Shown in pieces: positions 61,013 to 64,000 of a stretch of 64,000 bases of DNA; the stretch's first letter is position 1, and each line of letters starts with the position of its first letter. This stretch comes from Streptomyces clavuligerus (lineage in GTDB: Bacteria; Actinomycetota; Actinomycetes; Streptomycetales; Streptomycetaceae): NCBI RefSeq assembly GCF_005519465.1, contig NZ_CP027858.1, positions 3,596,001-3,660,000 on the forward strand, written 5' to 3'. The position numbers were made by a program, and so were the translations under genes. The notes under the pieces were generated by a model. It was not told the DNA's origin. It was given only the letters and a program-made list of their open reading frames with translations, and made no database searches.

Positions 61013-64000
61013 ATGGGACGCCGGGAGAAGCCGCTGGACTCCGCCGACGGACCGGTGGAGTCCTTCGCGAACGAACTGCGCGCGCTGCGGCGGTCGGCGG
61101 GCTCGCCCACCTACCGGGCGATGGCCGAGGGCTCCCCGTACTCCGCGCCCACCCTCTCCTCGGCCGCGTCCGGGGAACGGCTCCCCTCGCTCCCCGTCAC
61201 CCTCGCCTACGCGGCCGCCTGCGGCGGGGACCCCGACGAGTGGGAGCGCCGCTGGCACCGGGCCCTCGCCGACGATCCCGTGGTGGCCGTCGAGGACGGC
61301 ACCGCCGCCCCCTACCCCGGGCTCGCCCGGTACGGGACGGACGACAGCGACCACTTCTTCGGCCGGGACGAACTCGTCGCCGATCTGCTGGAGCTGACCC
61401 GGCACCACCCGGTCGCCGCCCTGGTCGGCGCCTCCGGCAGCGGCAAGTCCTCGCTGCTGCGCGCGGGACTGGTCCCGGCACTCCGAGGAGCGGCACGCGC
61501 GCCGGGCAGCACGGCGGCCGGACCGGAGGAAGGGCCACAAAGCGCACCGCAAAACGCACCACAGGGCGCACCCCGGAACGGCGGCCCCCGGAGCGCACCG
61601 CAGAACGGCGCACCGCGGAACGGCTCGCGGAACGGCCCGGCGGACGGCGTCCCCCGGAACGGCCCGGCGGGCCCCCGGAACGGAACGGCTCCTTCCGTCA
61701 TCCGCGTCTTCACCCCCGGACCCACCCCCGCCCGGACCCACCGCGCCCTGATGACCGAGGGCGCCCTGCTCCTCGTCGACCAGTTCGAGGAGGTCTTCAC
61801 CCTCTGCCGGGACCCCGCCGAACGGAACGCCTTCATCGAGCTGCTGACCGGCTCCGGCTGCCGGGTCGTCATCGCGGTGCGCGCCGACTTCTCCGGGCGG
61901 TGCGCCGAACACCCCGCCCTCGCCGCCGCGCTCAAGGAGTCGGTGCTGCTCGTCGGGGCGATGACCCCCGAGCAGCTCCGGGCGGCCGTCGTCGGCCCCG
62001 CCACGGCGGAACGGCTGATCGTGGAACGGGCCCTCACCGCCCGGGTCGTCGCGGACGTCGCCGACGAGCCCGGCGGGCTGCCGCTGATGTCCCACGCCCT
62101 CCTGGAGACCTGGCGCAGACGGCGCGGACGGACCCTCACCGTGGCGGCGTACGAGGCGATCGGCGGGGTCCAGGGGGCCATAGCCCACACCGCCGAGGAG
62201 GTCTTCGGCTCGTTCACCGGCGCCGAGGCCCAGGCCGCGCGCGAGCTGCTGCTGCGGCTGATCTCCCCGGGCGACGCCACCGAGGACACCCGCCGCTCGG
62301 CCGGGCGCGCCGAACTGCTCCGCGCGCCCGAGTCCGAACAGGTCCTGGAGCGCCTGGTCCGGGCCCGGCTGCTCACCGTCGACGACGGCACCGTCGACCT
62401 CGCCCACGAGGCCCTGATCCGGGGCTGGCCCCGGCTGCGCGGCTGGATCGAGCGGGACCGCGACCGGCTCCGGCTGCACCGCAGGCTCACCGACGCGGCC
62501 CGCACCTGGGACCGCCTCGGCCGGGACGAGGGCGCGCTCTACCGGGGCGCCCAGCTCGCGGCGGCCCGGGAGACCTTCGGCACCCCGCAGGACCGGCCCG
62601 CCGCCGACGGCTCCGCACCGCCCCCGGCCGGGCGGAGCGCCTTGCGCCGCACCGCCCGCCGCGTCCGCCGCTCCCGGCTGCTCGCCGACCGCAGGACCCG
62701 CGCGGGCCGCGTCCGCGCCCCTCGCCGCGACCCCGCCCCGCTCGGCACCGAGGCCGTCCTCACCCCGCAGGAACGGGACTTCCTCGCCGCGTCGCTCCGC
62801 TCCCACGACGCCGCCCTGCGGGCGACGGCCCGGACCACCCGGCGGCTGCGCGCCCTCATCGCGACCCTCTCGGTCCTGCTCTGCCTCGTCACGGTCGCCG
62901 GGCTCGCCGTCTGGAGGGACAGCCGGGCCGCCGACCGCCGCGCGGTGGAGGCGGAGGCCCGGCGGACGGCCGAGACCGCGAACACCCTGCGGGAGTCGGA
63001 CCCGGCGCGCGCGCTCAGGCTCAGCGTCGACGCCTGGCGGAAGGCGGACACCCCGGAGACCCGGGAGGCGCTGTTCGCGGCGGCGGCACAGCCGGACTCC
63101 ACCGTGTACCGGGTCGCGGACGGGCAGTCGTTCCCGTCCGGGGTGCGCCACGACCTCAGCGCCGACGGCCGCAGCCTGCTCACCCTGGCCCCCGACAACA
63201 GCGAGATCTGGGGCGTCGGCGGCCAGTTGGAGAACCAGGCCGTGCCCGGCCTCGGCGGAAACCTGAAACGGCTGGTCGCCATCGTGCCCGACCACCGCTT
63301 CGTCGCCCTCGCCACCGCCCGGGGCATCCGGATGTGGGACCTGGTCCAAGGGCGTTTCACCGGACCTTCGTTCGGGCCGCGCGCGAGCGGGGTCCGGGGC
63401 TGGTTCGCCCCCGGGGGCGAGGTGCTCGCCGCGCGGGCCCCCGGCGGCCCGCTCCAGGTCTGGGACACGGCCACCGGCCGGGAACTCCTCGACACCCGCG
63501 ACACCCGGCCCGGGACCGACCGCGTCCGGGTCGCCCCCGGCGCCGGGCTGCTGGCGTACTGTCCGGAGGAGGGGCCGCTGCGGATCTGGGACATCGGCGC
63601 CCGCCGGGCCCTGGACACCCCCTGGACGGACCGCCTCGGCGGCGGCTGCGGCCCCGGGGAGTTCCGCTTCACCCCCGACGGCCGGGCTCTCGCCTTCGCC
63701 ACGGCGACGGGCGTCCGCACCGTCGAGGTCCGCACCGGCCGGGAACGCCCCCGGATCACCACGGACGGCCTGCCCCAACTCGCCTTCGGCACCGGCGGCG
63801 CGCACCTCGCCACCCTCACCCCGACCACGCTCCAGATCTGGCGCACGGAGGCGCCCGACTCGCCCGTCCTCCATCTGCCGATGAGCGGTATCACCCGTTC
63901 CGATCTCCGGCTCGACCTGGCGGAGGGAGCCGTCCGCTTCCGTGAGGGGGAGGAGTCCGCCCTCACCGTGCGGACCGTGGCCGTGGACACCACCACGTCC
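61013..64000 (+). CDS. nSTAND1-type NTPase with beta-propeller (C-terminus outside window)
   Basis: At least 996 residues; open at the right edge. Residues 1-85 look like the actinomycete XRE-like head (ESFANELRALRRSAGSPTYR). Then YPGLARYGTDDSDHFFGRDE, Walker A GASGSGKSS (about 139-147), a Pro/Arg/Asn/Gly-rich insertion (about 160-220), and Walker B LLLVDQFEEVFT (about 251-262), typical of novel STAND NTPases. One membrane helix, LRALIATLSVLLCLVTVAGL (about 618-637), precedes WD40-like blades (IRMWDLVQG, LQVWDTATG, LRIWDIGAR). ATG 61013 lies in a GA-rich stretch. The large ORF at 61240 in another frame is a shadow. Confidence 0.85.
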   Translation, partial: MGRREKPLDSADGPVESFANELRALRRSAGSPTYRAMAEGSPYSAPTLSSAASGERLPSLPVTLAYAAACGGDPDEWERRWHRALADDPVVAVEDGTAAPYPGLARYGTDDSDHFFGRDELVADLLELTRHHPVAALVGASGSGKSSLLRAGLVPALRGAARAPGSTAAGPEEGPQSAPQNAPQGAPRNGGPRSAPQNGAPRNGSRNGPADGVPRNGPAGPRNGTAPSVIRVFTPGPTPARTHRALMTEGALLLVDQFEEVFTLCRDPAERNAFIELLTGSGCRVVIAVRADFSGRCAEHPALAAALKESVLLVGAMTPEQLRAAVVGPATAERLIVERALTARVVADVADEPGGLPLMSHALLETWRRRRGRTLTVAAYEAIGGVQGAIAHTAEEVFGSFTGAEAQAARELLLRLISPGDATEDTRRSAGRAELLRAPESEQVLERLVRARLLTVDDGTVDLAHEALIRGWPRLRGWIERDRDRLRLHRRLTDAARTWDRLGRDEGALYRGAQLAAARETFGTPQDRPAADGSAPPPAGRSALRRTARRVRRSRLLADRRTRAGRVRAPRRDPAPLGTEAVLTPQERDFLAASLRSHDAALRATARTTRRLRALIATLSVLLCLVTVAGLAVWRDSRAADRRAVEAEARRTAETANTLRESDPARALRLSVDAWRKADTPETREALFAAAAQPDSTVYRVADGQSFPSGVRHDLSADGRSLLTLAPDNSEIWGVGGQLENQAVPGLGGNLKRLVAIVPDHRFVALATARGIRMWDLVQGRFTGPSFGPRASGVRGWFAPGGEVLAARAPGGPLQVWDTATGRELLDTRDTRPGTDRVRVAPGAGLLAYCPEEGPLRIWDIGARRALDTPWTDRLGGGCGPGEFRFTPDGRALAFATATGVRTVEVRTGRERPRITTDGLPQLAFGTGGAHLATLTPTTLQIWRTEAPDSPVLHLPMSGITRSDLRLDLAEGAVRFREGEESALTVRTVAVDTTTS

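Noticed and set aside
60872..63874. 1000-residue minus-strand open frame
   Set aside because: Antisense to the nSTAND gene; composition is Gly/Ala/Arg-rich with no motif. High-GC genomes give such frames often.
61240..63945. 901-residue plus-strand open frame
   Set aside because: Shadow of the nSTAND gene, which has Walker motifs and WD40 blades in the frame starting at 61013.

Overview
The window is high-GC actinobacterial chromosome, almost certainly Streptomyces. The reasons are strong third-position GC bias, rare TTA codons, HspR/HAIR control of dnaK and clpB, a parS site of the Streptomyces type, and many -10-like TANNNT hexamers placed 6-8 nt before start codons (a leaderless-transcript signature). 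From memory, the order dcd, dnaK-grpE-dnaJ-hspR, clpB, pyrE, fba, tryptophan dioxygenase, kynureninase matches the conserved core arm near oriC in Streptomyces; the parS site agrees with an origin-proximal position.

Layout. 1-10.4 kb is an accessory block ending at a tRNA-Gly(CCC) gene with an integrase remnant beside it. On the minus strand it holds a tightly packed five-gene set (methyltransferase, N,N-dimethylformamidase-like protein, glycosyltransferase, membrane protein, FkbM-type methyltransferase cut by the window edge). On the plus strand it holds an HTH/NB-ARC/WD40 STAND protein with a TTA codon, followed by a DUF89/ARMT1-like phosphatase. 10.8-21 kb is core: dcd, a phosphoribosyltransferase, a Yip1-like membrane protein, an EtfD-like Fe-S oxidoreductase, a sugar transferase and the dnaK operon. 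21-23 kb is a LuxR-like regulator divergent from a tiny exported-type peptide and a Rieske-like protein that lacks the usual metal ligands. 23-40 kb is again core: clpB, a YbjN protein, a membrane mannosyltransferase, an aminotransferase, DUF2617, a membrane spermidine synthase, an SRPBCC protein, an epimerase, pyrE, parS, fba, an MFS exporter and DUF3151.

40.1-45 kb encodes a tryptophan-to-anthranilate route (tryptophan 2,3-dioxygenase, kynureninase, kynurenine-formamidase-like hydrolase). The hydrolase is separated from the first two genes by a GC-rich repeat array. That array is itself interrupted by a 764-bp cassette with about 37-bp imperfect inverted ends and a 6-bp flanking repeat, carrying only a GNAT acetyltransferase gene. 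I regard this cassette as the most interesting object in the window.

45-54 kb holds an NmrA-like reductase, a histidine kinase/response regulator pair, a P450, a VOC protein, two XRE regulators and a set of very small genes, two of which overlap. 54-61 kb holds a GT2/GT-C fusion glycosyltransferase, a GntR regulator and a second membrane glycosyltransferase. The window ends inside a second STAND protein (nSTAND1 plus beta-propeller) with a low-complexity insertion just after Walker A.
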